Below, one piece after another: positions 1-8,164 of a stretch of DNA of 8,217 bases. The stretch is from the NCBI GenBank assembly GCA_050249455.1, contig JBFWQM010000235.1, forward strand, positions 1-8,217, read 5' to 3'. The position numbers and the translations under genes were made by a program. A model generated the notes under the pieces. It saw only the letters and a program-made list of their open reading frames with translations. It did no database searches and had not been told where the DNA came from. The stretch comes from JBFWQM01 sp050249455 (GTDB lineage: Bacteria > Pseudomonadota > Alphaproteobacteria > MPNO01 > VGEU01). How positions within the stretch are numbered: the stretch's first letter is position 1; each line of letters begins with the position of its first letter.

Positions 1-663
1 GACTACCTCTACATCCCGCTCGGCGGCAGCCGGCGCGGGCGCGCGCGCCAGTACCTCAACATCCTGGTCACCATGTTCCTGAGCGGGCTGTGGCACGGCG
101 CGGGCTGGACCTTCGTGCTGTGGGGCAGCGCGCACGGGGCGGCGCTGGTGGTCAACCACCTGTGGCGGCAGGCGCGGGCGCGCCTCGGCTGGACCGGACG
201 GCCAACCGCCATCGGGCGCGCGGTCGCGGTGGCGTTCACCTTCGCCTTCGTGACCGCGGCGTTCGTCGTGTTCCGCGCCGAAAGCATCGCGACCGCCGAG
301 CGCATCCTGCTCGGAATGGCGGGCGTCAACGGGCTCGACGTGCCGGCGCGCTACTGGGCGCGGCTCGGCGCGCTCGCGCCGCTGCTGTCGCAGCTCGACG
401 TCGGCACGGCCGAGCTGTTCCTGTTCGACGGGCCGTATCTGCGGTTCCTCGCGTTCGCGCTGCTGGCGGTCTGGTTCCTGCCCAACACCGCCGACCTGAT
501 GGCGCGGGTCGAGCCGGTGCTGGCCCGCACGGAGCCGGGCGTCGCCTGGCTGCGCTGGCGCCCCAGCGCGGCATGTGCGGTGGCGGTGGGGCTGTTCGCC
601 TTCCTGGCGCTGCAGGCGATCGTCGCCGGCACGCCGTCGCCCTTCCTGTATTTCCAGTTCTGA
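1..663 (+). CDS. MBOAT family O-acyltransferase, AlgI-like (C-terminal part, 5' end outside window)
   Basis: This is an integral membrane acyltransferase of the type that moves acetyl or other acyl groups from a cytoplasmic donor across the inner membrane for O-acylation of an exported glycan. The reading frame is open from base 1 and ends at a TGA at 661-663, so 220 residues are visible. They start at the conserved DYLYIPLGGSRRG segment. The MBOAT signature follows: LSGLWHGAGW with the presumed catalytic His at visible residue 32 (nt 94-96), then WGSAHG with a second His at 45. Next come a membrane segment ending in VVFRAES (about 75-94, the FFRA motif of the family), further hydrophobic segments near 147-166 and 190-212, and the typical C-terminal end SPFLYFQF. 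Full-length relatives are about 450-500 aa, so roughly half is missing. The stop overlaps the next ATG (TGATG), which implies translational coupling. The family call is secure; the acyl donor and substrate are not known. Confidence 0.93.
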   Translation, partial: DYLYIPLGGSRRGRARQYLNILVTMFLSGLWHGAGWTFVLWGSAHGAALVVNHLWRQARARLGWTGRPTAIGRAVAVAFTFAFVTAAFVVFRAESIATAERILLGMAGVNGLDVPARYWARLGALAPLLSQLDVGTAELFLFDGPYLRFLAFALLAVWFLPNTADLMARVEPVLARTEPGVAWLRWRPSAACAVAVGLFAFLALQAIVAGTPSPFLYFQF

Positions 664-1616
664 TGGCGCGCTACCTTGCCCTGGTCGCCGCGACCGTCAT
701 CGCCCTCGCTGCGGCGTGGATCGCCGCGGTCTACAGCGGCTTCGCCGTCTCGCGGCTCGGCGCGGCCACCTCGGCGGCGGTGGTCGAGGCGAAAGAGGCC
801 TATGCACGCGCCGCGCCGTCGCCGAAGATCCTGTTCGCCGGCGGCTCCAGCGTGACGCTCGGCGTGCGCACCGCCGAGATCGAGCGGCGGCTGGGCGTGC
901 CGACGGTCAACTTCGGCCTGTGGATTACCCTGCCGGTCGCCTACCAGCTCCAGAAGGTGCGCGCGGTGGCGAAGCCGGGCGACACGGTGGTGCTGGCGTT
1001 CGAATACTGGTCCTACACCGAGCGGTCGAAGGACTACCTCTATTACGTCCTGCTGCACGACCGGCCGTACTTCGACTCGCTGCCGCTATGGAAGCGGCTT
1101 GAGCTGGTGCTCGCCTTCCCCAAGTCGCGCATGATCGAGCGGCTTGCCGAGCTCGCCGGCACGCGCGAGCCGGCCGCGCCGGCGATGCCGGTGAACCGCA
1201 ACGGCGACGCGGCCGACGAATCGTTCCCGCCGCTGAACGAGGGCCAGCGCGCCTTCATGGCGGCGCGCCGCGCGTTTCCGCACGCCCGCCGGCTGGCGGA
1301 GGTCGAGGGCAACTGGGAGACGTTCCGCCGCTTCGTCGCGTGGGCGCGCGACAACCGCGTCACCGTGCTCGCGACATTCCCCGGCTTCCTGCGTTTCCCC
1401 GAGTTCGACCGGCCGGAGGAACGCGCCTTCTTTGACCACGTGATCGCATTCTGGCGAAGCCTCGACGTGCCCGTGCTCGGCACGCCGCAGGACTTCATGG
1501 TCGACCGCGCGCTGATCTATGACGCCGAATACCACCTGAACGCCGAGGGCATCGCGCGGCGGACGGAGAAACTGATCGCGCTGCTCGCGCCGCGCTTCGC
1601 CACCGCGCCACGATGA
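663..1616 (+). CDS. SGNH-hydrolase-like membrane-anchored protein, partner of the MBOAT acyltransferase
   Basis: A 317-aa protein that starts at the ATG overlapping the upstream stop. It has an N-terminal hydrophobic segment (about 4-24) without an obvious cleavage site, so it is probably a membrane anchor with the rest in the periplasm. An SGNH/GDSL-like core follows: a block I equivalent FAGGSS (58-63, likely nucleophile Ser62, with Gly in place of the usual Asp of GDS), a block II-like VNFGLW, and a C-terminal D-A-E-Y-H-L-N-A-E-G with Asp287 and His291 in the positions of the catalytic Asp/His. Proteins of this kind are commonly paired with AlgI-type MBOAT proteins (AlgJ/AlgX and DltD are the named analogues), where they pass the acyl group to the glycan. 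The frame stays open upstream to base 90, but there it is only a shadow of the MBOAT gene. The fold assignment rests on motifs alone; specificity cannot be read. It ends in a 4-base ATGA overlap with the next gene. Confidence 0.8.
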   Translation: MARYLALVAATVIALAAAWIAAVYSGFAVSRLGAATSAAVVEAKEAYARAAPSPKILFAGGSSVTLGVRTAEIERRLGVPTVNFGLWITLPVAYQLQKVRAVAKPGDTVVLAFEYWSYTERSKDYLYYVLLHDRPYFDSLPLWKRLELVLAFPKSRMIERLAELAGTREPAAPAMPVNRNGDAADESFPPLNEGQRAFMAARRAFPHARRLAEVEGNWETFRRFVAWARDNRVTVLATFPGFLRFPEFDRPEERAFFDHVIAFWRSLDVPVLGTPQDFMVDRALIYDAEYHLNAEGIARRTEKLIALLAPRFATAPR

Positions 1617-3280
1617 GCCCGCCCGACGCGCGTCCGGCCGGCGCCGCGATCCTGCTGCTGTTCGTCCCGTTCGTGCTGTTCTGCCACTGGCGCATCTACG
1701 CCGGCGCATGGGGCGCGCTCGACATCGGGCTGTGGGACGAGTCGGTCTATCTTGCCTATGGCGTCGAGCTGAACCTGCGCAACGCGGGCGCGTTCGGCGC
1801 CGATGCGCTGCTCTATCGCGCGTGGTACCGGCTGCTCGGCCTCTTCTACGCCGACCGCATCGACGTCTACATGGCGAACTGGGTCGCGATGCCGCTGGCG
1901 GTCGCGGCGCTGATGGGGCTGTGGCTGCGGCGGGCCACCCCGACGCGGTCGCTGGTCGTGCTCTGCGCGCCGGTGTTCCTGTTCCTGATCTCGGTGCGCA
2001 CGTTCGAGCTGTGGCCGCGCGTCACCTTGTTCCTCGCCGCCGTCGCGCTCGCGACGCTGATCCTGGTCCGGCGCGCGCGCATGCCGGCCGGCGCCTTCGT
2101 CGTCGTCGCGGCCGGCGCCTTCGCGGCGAGCTACGTGCGCGGTGAGATGCTGCTGGCGACCGTCGTCGCGCTCGCCGTCGCCGCGGCGCTGGCGTGGCGG
2201 CTACCGCCGCGCCAGCGGACCCAGGTTGCGCTCGGCGTCGCGTCGGTCGTCGCGGGGGCGGTCGCGCTGATGGCGCTGTTCGCCCATCCGGCGCTCGACA
2301 ACGGGCTGCGCCAGGACATCGCGATGGCGCAGCACCTGTCGATCGCCTGGGTCCGGCTGACCGGCTCGACCCTCGACGGCTTCCGCGACTACGAGACGAT
2401 CATCCCGCAGATCTTCGGCGACGAGCGCCGGTGGTGGCGCTGGCCGCTGGTCGCCCCCGGCTTCGTCGCCGCGCACGTCGCCGACAACGCGCTGCGCCTG
2501 CCGGCCGCGGCGGCCGCGTTCCTGGTCCACCCGCCGCTCGTGGTCCCGGGCGGCCGCGCCGCCCAGATCGCGGAGGCGGCGGCGGTGGGTCTCGCGCTGC
2601 TGGCGCTGTTCGGCCGGCTCGCGTGGCGCGACGGCCGCGGCTTCGTCCGCCGCCATGCGGTCGCGCTCGGGGCCATGGCGGTCCTCGCGCTGCCGCAGCT
2701 CGCCGCCGCGCTGGTGCTCTACCCGCACGGCCACTACCTGCTGCTGCCGTTCGTGCTGGCGCTGCTGGTCGTCGGGCTCGCGCTCGCCGACCTGCGCGTC
2801 GGGGAGGGTTGGCCGGCCGCGCGCACTGTCTTCCTCGCCGTCGTCGCGGTGCTGCTGACGCCGCGTGCGTTCCCTGGATTCTACGAAGCGCGGCATGCCC
2901 GTCCCGACGGCGCGGCCGCGCGGCCGACGATCGAGACCATCCGGTTCGTGCGCGACCTGCGGTTCGCCCGGCCGGTCCGGCTGCTGACCCACGACTATGG
3001 CTATGCGGCCTACTTGCCGGGCGTCGCGGTGATGGAGACGACCCTGCAGCAGAAGGGCGACCGGCTGTTCGCGCTCTACCTGACCGGCATCCGCGCCGAC
3101 GTGATCGTGGTCGACGGCAGCGTCGGCCGCCAGGCGCGCTACCGCGACGATACGAGCTGGAAGAACTTCATCGCCAACCCGGAGGCCGCCGGCTGGCGGC
3201 GCCTCGCAGTTCCCGGCGCCGGCCGCGAGCTCCTGATCCGGGCGACGCTGCGCTGCCGCCATCCGGCGTGCGCGCAGTGA
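1613..3280 (+). CDS. polytopic membrane protein, probable GT-C-fold glycosyltransferase
   Basis: A 555-aa protein with a first hydrophobic segment at about 11-26, then a predicted periplasmic loop carrying W41-D42-E43-S-V-Y. The acidic pair in the first outer loop is what GT-C glycosyltransferases (PMT/ArnT-like, using polyprenyl-phosphate sugars) use for catalysis. Some ten further hydrophobic stretches follow to about residue 420. The last ~125 residues are less hydrophobic (around PTIETIRFVRDL, then THDYGYAAYLPG and ADVIVVDGSVG) and look like a soluble domain, probably periplasmic. The start overlaps the SGNH gene stop by 4 bases (ATGA), so it belongs to the same operon and probably the same surface-glycan pathway. 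I do not recognise a named family; the glycosyltransferase role is inferred from topology and the DE loop motif. It could instead be an uncharacterised membrane protein without transferase activity. Codon use and GC match the neighbours. Confidence 0.65.
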   Translation: MSPPDARPAGAAILLLFVPFVLFCHWRIYAGAWGALDIGLWDESVYLAYGVELNLRNAGAFGADALLYRAWYRLLGLFYADRIDVYMANWVAMPLAVAALMGLWLRRATPTRSLVVLCAPVFLFLISVRTFELWPRVTLFLAAVALATLILVRRARMPAGAFVVVAAGAFAASYVRGEMLLATVVALAVAAALAWRLPPRQRTQVALGVASVVAGAVALMALFAHPALDNGLRQDIAMAQHLSIAWVRLTGSTLDGFRDYETIIPQIFGDERRWWRWPLVAPGFVAAHVADNALRLPAAAAAFLVHPPLVVPGGRAAQIAEAAAVGLALLALFGRLAWRDGRGFVRRHAVALGAMAVLALPQLAAALVLYPHGHYLLLPFVLALLVVGLALADLRVGEGWPAARTVFLAVVAVLLTPRAFPGFYEARHARPDGAAARPTIETIRFVRDLRFARPVRLLTHDYGYAAYLPGVAVMETTLQQKGDRLFALYLTGIRADVIVVDGSVGRQARYRDDTSWKNFIANPEAAGWRRLAVPGAGRELLIRATLRCRHPACAQ

Positions 3281-3294
3281 CGAAGCGTCGCGCG

Positions 3295-3319
3295 GTCGGG
3301 ACGGGCGTCAAGCCCGCCC
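3295..3319 (+). repeat. REP-like palindromic element, copy 1 (degenerate)
   Basis: A GTCG head (3295-3298) precedes an imperfect palindrome with a short stem, CGGGC (3302-3306) against GCCCG (3312-3316). Compared with the minus-strand copy at 3384-3408 it matches at 20 of 25 positions, with GTCG in place of GTAG. It lies 15 bases after the stop of the GT-C-like gene and could protect or end that transcript, though no T-run follows. The two copies face in opposite directions, like a BIME unit. Confidence 0.65.
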
Positions 3320-3370
3320 GCCTGCGCGGCGAAGGCCCGCGGTGTCGGGTCGCCGCCTGGATCGAAAGCA

Positions 3371-3404
3371 ACAACGAAAAACAGGGCGGGTTTGAAACCC
3401 GCCC
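3371..3404 (-). terminator. probable intrinsic terminator of the purC-grxD operon (shared with REP copy 2)
   Basis: On the minus strand the 10-bp REP stem (3404-3384) is followed at once by T-G and five Ts (3383-3377), then a further T-rich stretch to about 3371. That is the layout of a rho-independent terminator, about 50 bases past the grxD stop. On the plus strand no T-run follows the stem, so termination would favour the minus strand. The assignment is inferred from structure only. The central spacing of one base means the loop must borrow from the A/T pairs of the stem. Confidence 0.6.
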
Positions 3405-3408
3405 CTAC
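3384..3408 (-). repeat. REP-like palindromic element, copy 2 (GTAG head)
   Basis: Read on the minus strand, a GTAG tetranucleotide (3408-3405) is followed by a near-perfect palindrome. Its arms on the plus strand are GGGCGGGTTT (3384-3393) and AAACCCGCCC (3395-3404), a perfect 10-bp stem around one central base. A GTAG-type head plus GC-rich palindrome between convergent genes is the usual form of REP elements, which are mobilised by RAYT (TnpA-REP) proteins. No RAYT gene is in the window. Confidence 0.75.
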
Positions 3409-3432
3409 CGAACAGATGCCCAACGCTGCGTC

Positions 3433-3450
3433 CGGGCGGCGGAGCGCCCG
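3433..3450 (-). other. GC-rich hairpin just after grxD
   Basis: CGGGCG (3433-3438) and CGCCCG (3445-3450) form a perfect 6-bp stem with a 6-base loop, starting 5 bases after the grxD stop. There is no T-run on the minus-strand side, so it is not a classical intrinsic terminator. It might stabilise the 3' end or help Rho-dependent ending. A short stem like this can also arise by chance in DNA this GC-rich. Confidence 0.35.
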
Positions 3451-3455
3451 TCTGG

Positions 3456-3803
3456 TCAGGCCGGGTTGGCGAGTTGGACCGGGACGCCGCGGGTGTTGAG
3501 CAGCTCGGTCAGCTCGCCCGTCTCGTACATCTCGCGCACGATGTCGCAACCGCCGACGAACTCGCCCTTCACGTAGAGCTGCGGGATGGTCGGCCAGCTG
3601 GAGAAGCGCTTGATGCCGTCGCGCAGCTCCGGATCCTCCAGCACGTTGGCGCTGGAGAAGCGGACGCCCAGGTTGGTCAGCACCTGCACCACCGCGGCGG
3701 AGAAGCCGCACTGCGGGAACACCGGGGTCCCCTTCATGTACAGGAACACGTCGCTGCCGGCGACGTCCTGGCGGATGCGATCGAAGACCGTGGGCTCGCT
3801 CAT
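3456..3803 (-). CDS. grxD: Grx4-family monothiol glutaredoxin (CGFS type)
   Basis: A 115-aa cytoplasmic monothiol glutaredoxin that binds a [2Fe-2S] cluster with glutathione, as a homodimer or with BolA, and passes clusters to target proteins. Visible family marks are Lys24 in FLYMKGTP, the active-site C32-G-F-S35, the W70-P-T-I-P-Q segment with cis-Pro74, and G84-G-C-D87 near the C-terminus, which contacts glutathione. The length matches the usual single-domain bacterial Grx4 (about 105-115 aa). The start is the ATG at 3803-3801, with an AAGGA ribosome-binding site 10 bases upstream. bolA lies 39 bases upstream on the same strand. Physical pairing of BolA and CGFS glutaredoxins is well established for the families, so the neighbours fit a shared iron-sulfur role. 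It is the last gene of the purC operon. Confidence 0.97.
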   Translation of the reverse strand: MSEPTVFDRIRQDVAGSDVFLYMKGTPVFPQCGFSAAVVQVLTNLGVRFSSANVLEDPELRDGIKRFSSWPTIPQLYVKGEFVGGCDIVREMYETGELTELLNTRGVPVQLANPA

Positions 3804-3813
3804 GGTTACTCGT

Positions 3814-3818
3814 TCCTT
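3814..3818 (-). promoter_or_regulatory. ribosome-binding site of grxD
   Basis: AAGGA on the minus strand, 10 bases before the ATG at 3803. It supports the chosen grxD start and suggests independent translation initiation from bolA. Confidence 0.6.
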
Positions 3819-3842
3819 GCTGGGCTGGGGGTCGCCGTGCCG

Positions 3843-4082
3843 TCACGCGCCCTTGGGCACGGCCGTCTGGAGCGCGAGCGCATGCAGCTCGCCGCCCATG
3901 CGGCCCTGCAGGGCCTGATACACCATCTGGTGCTGCTGGACGCGCGTCTTGCCCTTGAAGGCGCTGGAGACGATGTAGGCCGCGTAGTGATCGCCGTCGC
4001 CGGCCAGATCCTCGATCCGCACCTCGGCGTCGGGGATGCCGGCCTTGATCAGCCGTTCGATCTCACGCGGGTCCATCGCCAT
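3843..4082 (-). CDS. BolA family protein (iron-sulfur partner of CGFS glutaredoxin)
   Basis: A 79-aa BolA-fold protein. It has the invariant C-terminal His in E65-L-H67-A-L-A-L, the K-x-R-V-Q-Q-H segment (45-51) of the nucleic-acid-binding-like helix region, and a loop G28-D-G-D-H32-Y. His32 and His67 are the likely cluster ligands when paired with the glutaredoxin, as in His-type BolA proteins. The chosen start is the ATG at 4082-4080 (MAMDPREI), because a GGTGGAG site sits 8 bases upstream. The ATG two codons later (4076) would have 14 bases of spacing, and the frame extends upstream to 4139 only inside purL. The gene starts 14 bases after the purL stop and grxD follows 39 bases later. BolA proteins of this small class are sometimes annotated as transcriptional regulators; here the glutaredoxin neighbour argues for cluster trafficking. 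Confidence 0.94.
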   Translation of the reverse strand: MAMDPREIERLIKAGIPDAEVRIEDLAGDGDHYAAYIVSSAFKGKTRVQQHQMVYQALQGRMGGELHALALQTAVPKGA

Positions 4083-4090
4083 GGCGTCCA

Positions 4091-4096
4091 CTCCAC

Positions 4097-4097
<1 letters not shown>
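4091..4097 (-). promoter_or_regulatory. ribosome-binding site of the bolA-like gene, overlapping the purL stop
   Basis: GGTGGAG on the minus strand, 8 bases before the ATG at 4082, touching the last base of the purL TAG (4099-4097). It decides the start in favour of MAMDP over MDP. Ribosomes ending on purL would stop on this site, so coupling is likely. Confidence 0.6.
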
Positions 4098-6291
<2,194 letters not shown>

Positions 6292-6295
<4 letters not shown>

Positions 6296-6981
6296 GCCAG
6301 CGACTCGACCAGGCCGTCGAACATGGCGCGCCCGTCGGTGCCGCCGAGCGCCGGGTCCGCCAAGCGCTCGGGATGCGGCATCAGGCCCAGGACCGTGCGC
6401 CGCTCGTTGTAGATGCCGGCGATGTTGCGCGCCGCGCCGTTGGGGTTGGCGCCGTCGGTCGCCTCGCCATCGGGCGTGACATAGCGGAAGGCGATCCGGC
6501 CGTCGCCTTCCAGGGCGTCCAGGGTGGCCTGGTCGGTGAAGTAATTGCCGTCGGCGTGCGCGACCGGGAACCGCACTACCTGGCCGTCGCGGTACTTGCG
6601 GGTGAATACGCTGTCAGCGTTTTCAACGCGCAAGTGGACATCCTTGCAGACGAAGCTGAGGCCGGCATTGCGCATCAGCGCCCCTGGCAGCAGGCCCGCC
6701 TCGGTCAGGATCTGGAAGCCGTTGCAGATGCCGAGCACCGGCACGCCCTTGCCGGCGCGGCGTACGACTTCCGCCATCACGGGCGAGCGCGCGGCCATCG
6801 CGCCGGCGCGCAGGTAGTCGCCGTAGGAGAATCCGCCCGGCAGCACGATCAGGTCGACGGGCGGGATGTCGCTGTCGCGGTGCCAGACCATCGCCGGGCG
6901 CGACCCGGTCGCCTGGGTCAGCGCCGTCTCCGCATCGCGGTCGCAGTTGGAAGCGGGGAAGACGATGACGGCAGCCCTCAT
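6292..6981 (-). CDS. purQ: phosphoribosylformylglycinamidine synthase subunit PurQ (glutaminase)
   Basis: A 229-aa class I glutamine amidotransferase that hydrolyses glutamine and delivers ammonia to PurL. The triad is visible: the nucleophile Cys86 in VLGICNGFQ, and His203 with Glu205 in GLMPHPER. The N-terminus VIVFPASNCDRD and the LPGGFSYGDYLRAG block (47-60) are typical of PurQ. The length is normal. The start is the ATG at 6981-6979, which overlaps the purS stop by 4 bases (ATGA). The frame remains open upstream to 7038, but those codons lie in purS and do not resemble PurQ. Its 3' end overlaps purL by GTGA. Both overlaps suggest coupled translation, which would help keep the three subunits in proportion. 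Confidence 0.98.
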
Positions 6982-7220
6982 GCGCCGATCTCGATCGTGT
7001 AGTCCTCGATCACCGGGTTGGCGAGCAGCTTGCGGCACATCTCCTCGACCCGCGTGCGCGCAGTCGCCGGGTCGGTGTCGGCGAGGTCGATCTCGATCAG
7101 CTTGCCCTGGCGCACCTCGTTGACCCCGGCGAAGCCAAGCGTGCCAAGGGCATGGGCGATGGCCTTGCCCTGGGGGTCGAGGACGCCGGCGCGCAGCGTC
7201 ACATGGACGCGCGCCTTCAC
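6978..7220 (-). CDS. purS: phosphoribosylformylglycinamidine synthase subunit PurS
   Basis: An 80-aa subunit that bridges PurL and PurQ in the FGAM synthase complex and is needed for the ammonia path. The sequence runs KARVHVTLRAGVLDPQGKAI, then LGFAGVNEVRQGKLIEIDL and a C-terminal NPVIEDYTIEI, all typical of PurS. The start is GTG (7220-7218), placed by the family N-terminus and by the GTGA overlap with the purC stop. The frame stays open to 7433 upstream, but that part is a purC shadow. A weak GGTG lies a few bases upstream. The gene is intact and of normal length (about 80 aa). Confidence 0.96.
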   Translation of the reverse strand: MKARVHVTLRAGVLDPQGKAIAHALGTLGFAGVNEVRQGKLIEIDLADTDPATARTRVEEMCRKLLANPVIEDYTIEIGA

Positions 7221-7981
7221 TGCATCACCGCCGGGCCCTTTAGGTCGCCGGGACCGCCGTCGGGCAGGATGCCGAGCCGGCGCGCCACTTCCTGGTAGGC
7301 CTCCTCGACCTTGCCGAGGTCGCGGCGGAAGCGGTCCTTGTCCATCTTCTCGTTGGTCTTGAGGTCCCACAGCCGGCAGTTGTCCGGGCTGATCTCGTCG
7401 GCCAGCACAATGCGCATGTCGTCGTTCTGCCACAGGCGGCCGTACTCGAGCTTGAAGTCGACCAGCCGGATCCCAATCGACGTGAAAAGACCGGTCAGGA
7501 AATCATTGATCCGCAACGTGAGGTGCAGGATCTCGTCGAGCTCCTGCGGGGTCGCCCAGCCGAACGCGGTGACGTGCTCCTCCGCCACCAGCGGGTCGCC
7601 CAGCTCGTCCGACTTGTAGTAGTACTCGACGATCGAACGCGGCAGCGGGGTGCCTTCGGCGATGCCCAGGCGCTGCGAGATCGAGCCGGCGGCGACATTG
7701 CGTACGACGATCTCAAGCGGGATGATCTCAACTTCGCGAATGAGTTGCTCGCGCATGTTGAGGCGGCGGACGAAGTGCGTCGGGATCCCGATGTCGGCCA
7801 GCTTGGTCATCAGGAACTCGGAGATGCGGTTGTTCAGGACGCCCTTGCCGGTGATCGTGCCGCGCTTCTGGTTGTTGAAGGCGGTGGCGTCGTCCTTGAA
7901 ATACTGGACCAGGGTTCCCGGCTCCGGTCCCTCGAACAGGACCTTTGCCTTGCCCTCGTAGATGCGTCGGCGGCGCGCCAT
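7217..7981 (-). CDS. purC: phosphoribosylaminoimidazole-succinocarboxamide synthase (SAICAR synthetase)
   Basis: A 254-aa cytoplasmic enzyme that joins CAIR and aspartate with ATP to give SAICAR in IMP synthesis. Family marks in order: RRRRIYEGKAKVLFEG at the N-terminus with the ATP-binding glycine/lysine region (residues 3-18); YFKDDATAFNNQKRG; GKGVLNNRISEFL; EIIPLEIVVRNVAAGS; the LVDFKLEYGR signature; and DEISPDNCRLWD, which carries the acidic metal-site residues. The start is the ATG at 7981-7979 (MARRRR), the usual family start. The open frame continues upstream to 8047 without resemblance to PurC. No strong Shine-Dalgarno is visible; AGAGAA about 8 bases upstream is the best candidate. 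It is the first gene of a six-gene minus-strand operon and overlaps purS by GTGA. Confidence 0.98.
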   Translation of the reverse strand: MARRRRIYEGKAKVLFEGPEPGTLVQYFKDDATAFNNQKRGTITGKGVLNNRISEFLMTKLADIGIPTHFVRRLNMREQLIREVEIIPLEIVVRNVAAGSISQRLGIAEGTPLPRSIVEYYYKSDELGDPLVAEEHVTAFGWATPQELDEILHLTLRINDFLTGLFTSIGIRLVDFKLEYGRLWQNDDMRIVLADEISPDNCRLWDLKTNEKMDKDRFRRDLGKVEEAYQEVARRLGILPDGGPGDLKGPAVMQ

Positions 7982-8018
7982 GGTGGTTCTCTGAAGTGAG
8001 GGCTGCGGAAGAGCCCTT

Positions 8019-8047
8019 GATATAGCAAGTCCGGGCCGGCAGAACAA
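8019..8047 (-). promoter_or_regulatory. candidate sigma70-type promoter of the purC operon
   Basis: On the minus strand, TTGTTC (8047-8042) and TATATC (8024-8019) are separated by 17 bases, an ideal spacing with moderate matches to TTGACA and TATAAT. Transcription would start near 8012, giving a leader of about 30 bases before purC. The AT-rich patch stands out in otherwise GC-rich DNA. It is inferred from sequence alone. Confidence 0.5.
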
Positions 8048-8068
8048 TTAGACCGCACGACGGCGAAT

Positions 8069-8087
8069 CACCTCAGCGTCTGAGGTG
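8069..8087. promoter_or_regulatory. perfect 8-bp dyad upstream of the purC promoter
   Basis: CACCTCAG (8069-8076) and CTGAGGTG (8080-8087) are exact inverted copies around CGT. The dyad lies about 22 bases upstream of the candidate -35 box, near -57 to -75. It has no T-run on either side, so it is not a classical terminator. It could be an operator for a dimeric regulator, or a hairpin in a transcript entering from the right. No known binding motif was recognised. Confidence 0.4.
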
Positions 8088-8164
8088 CGCGACAGTTTGG
8101 AACCGGTCTTTGATACGTCCGTTAGCCCTTTGAGAGAGATGGTTTGCCGCGGACTCACGGGGGC

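Noticed and set aside
90..662. Upstream extension of the SGNH frame to base 90
   Set aside because: This part is an Arg/Gly/Ala-rich shadow of the MBOAT gene. The ATG at 663 gives a sensible hydrophobic N-terminus and a stop-start overlap.
2201..3262. Long open frame on the minus strand opposite the GT-C-like gene (353 aa)
   Set aside because: Its translation is rich in Arg, Gln and Asp/Glu with no recognisable motif, which is the usual shadow of a GC-rich gene. The plus-strand frame has consistent membrane-protein character and operon overlaps.
3281..3455. Possible CRISPR or tandem repeat array from the repeated GGGCGGG motifs
   Set aside because: There are only two copies, in inverted orientation, each self-palindromic with GTAG-like heads. 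This fits REP elements and not an array.
2194..3576. Plus-strand open frame of 460 aa running from inside the GT-C-like gene into the intergenic gap
   Set aside because: Composition is dominated by Arg, Ala, Pro and Gly, it shows no domain, and it crosses the REP pair and the end of grxD. It is an alternate-frame artefact.
6982..7038. Longer N-terminus of PurQ
   Set aside because: The added 19 residues do not resemble PurQ. The ATG at 6981 starts directly at the conserved first strand and overlaps the purS stop.
7982..8047. Longer N-terminus of PurC
   Set aside because: It covers the candidate promoter and lacks family similarity. MARRRRIYEG is the usual start.
8088..8164. Possible tRNA or purine riboswitch upstream of purC
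   Set aside because: No cloverleaf with T-loop consensus and no three-way-junction pattern were found on either strand.
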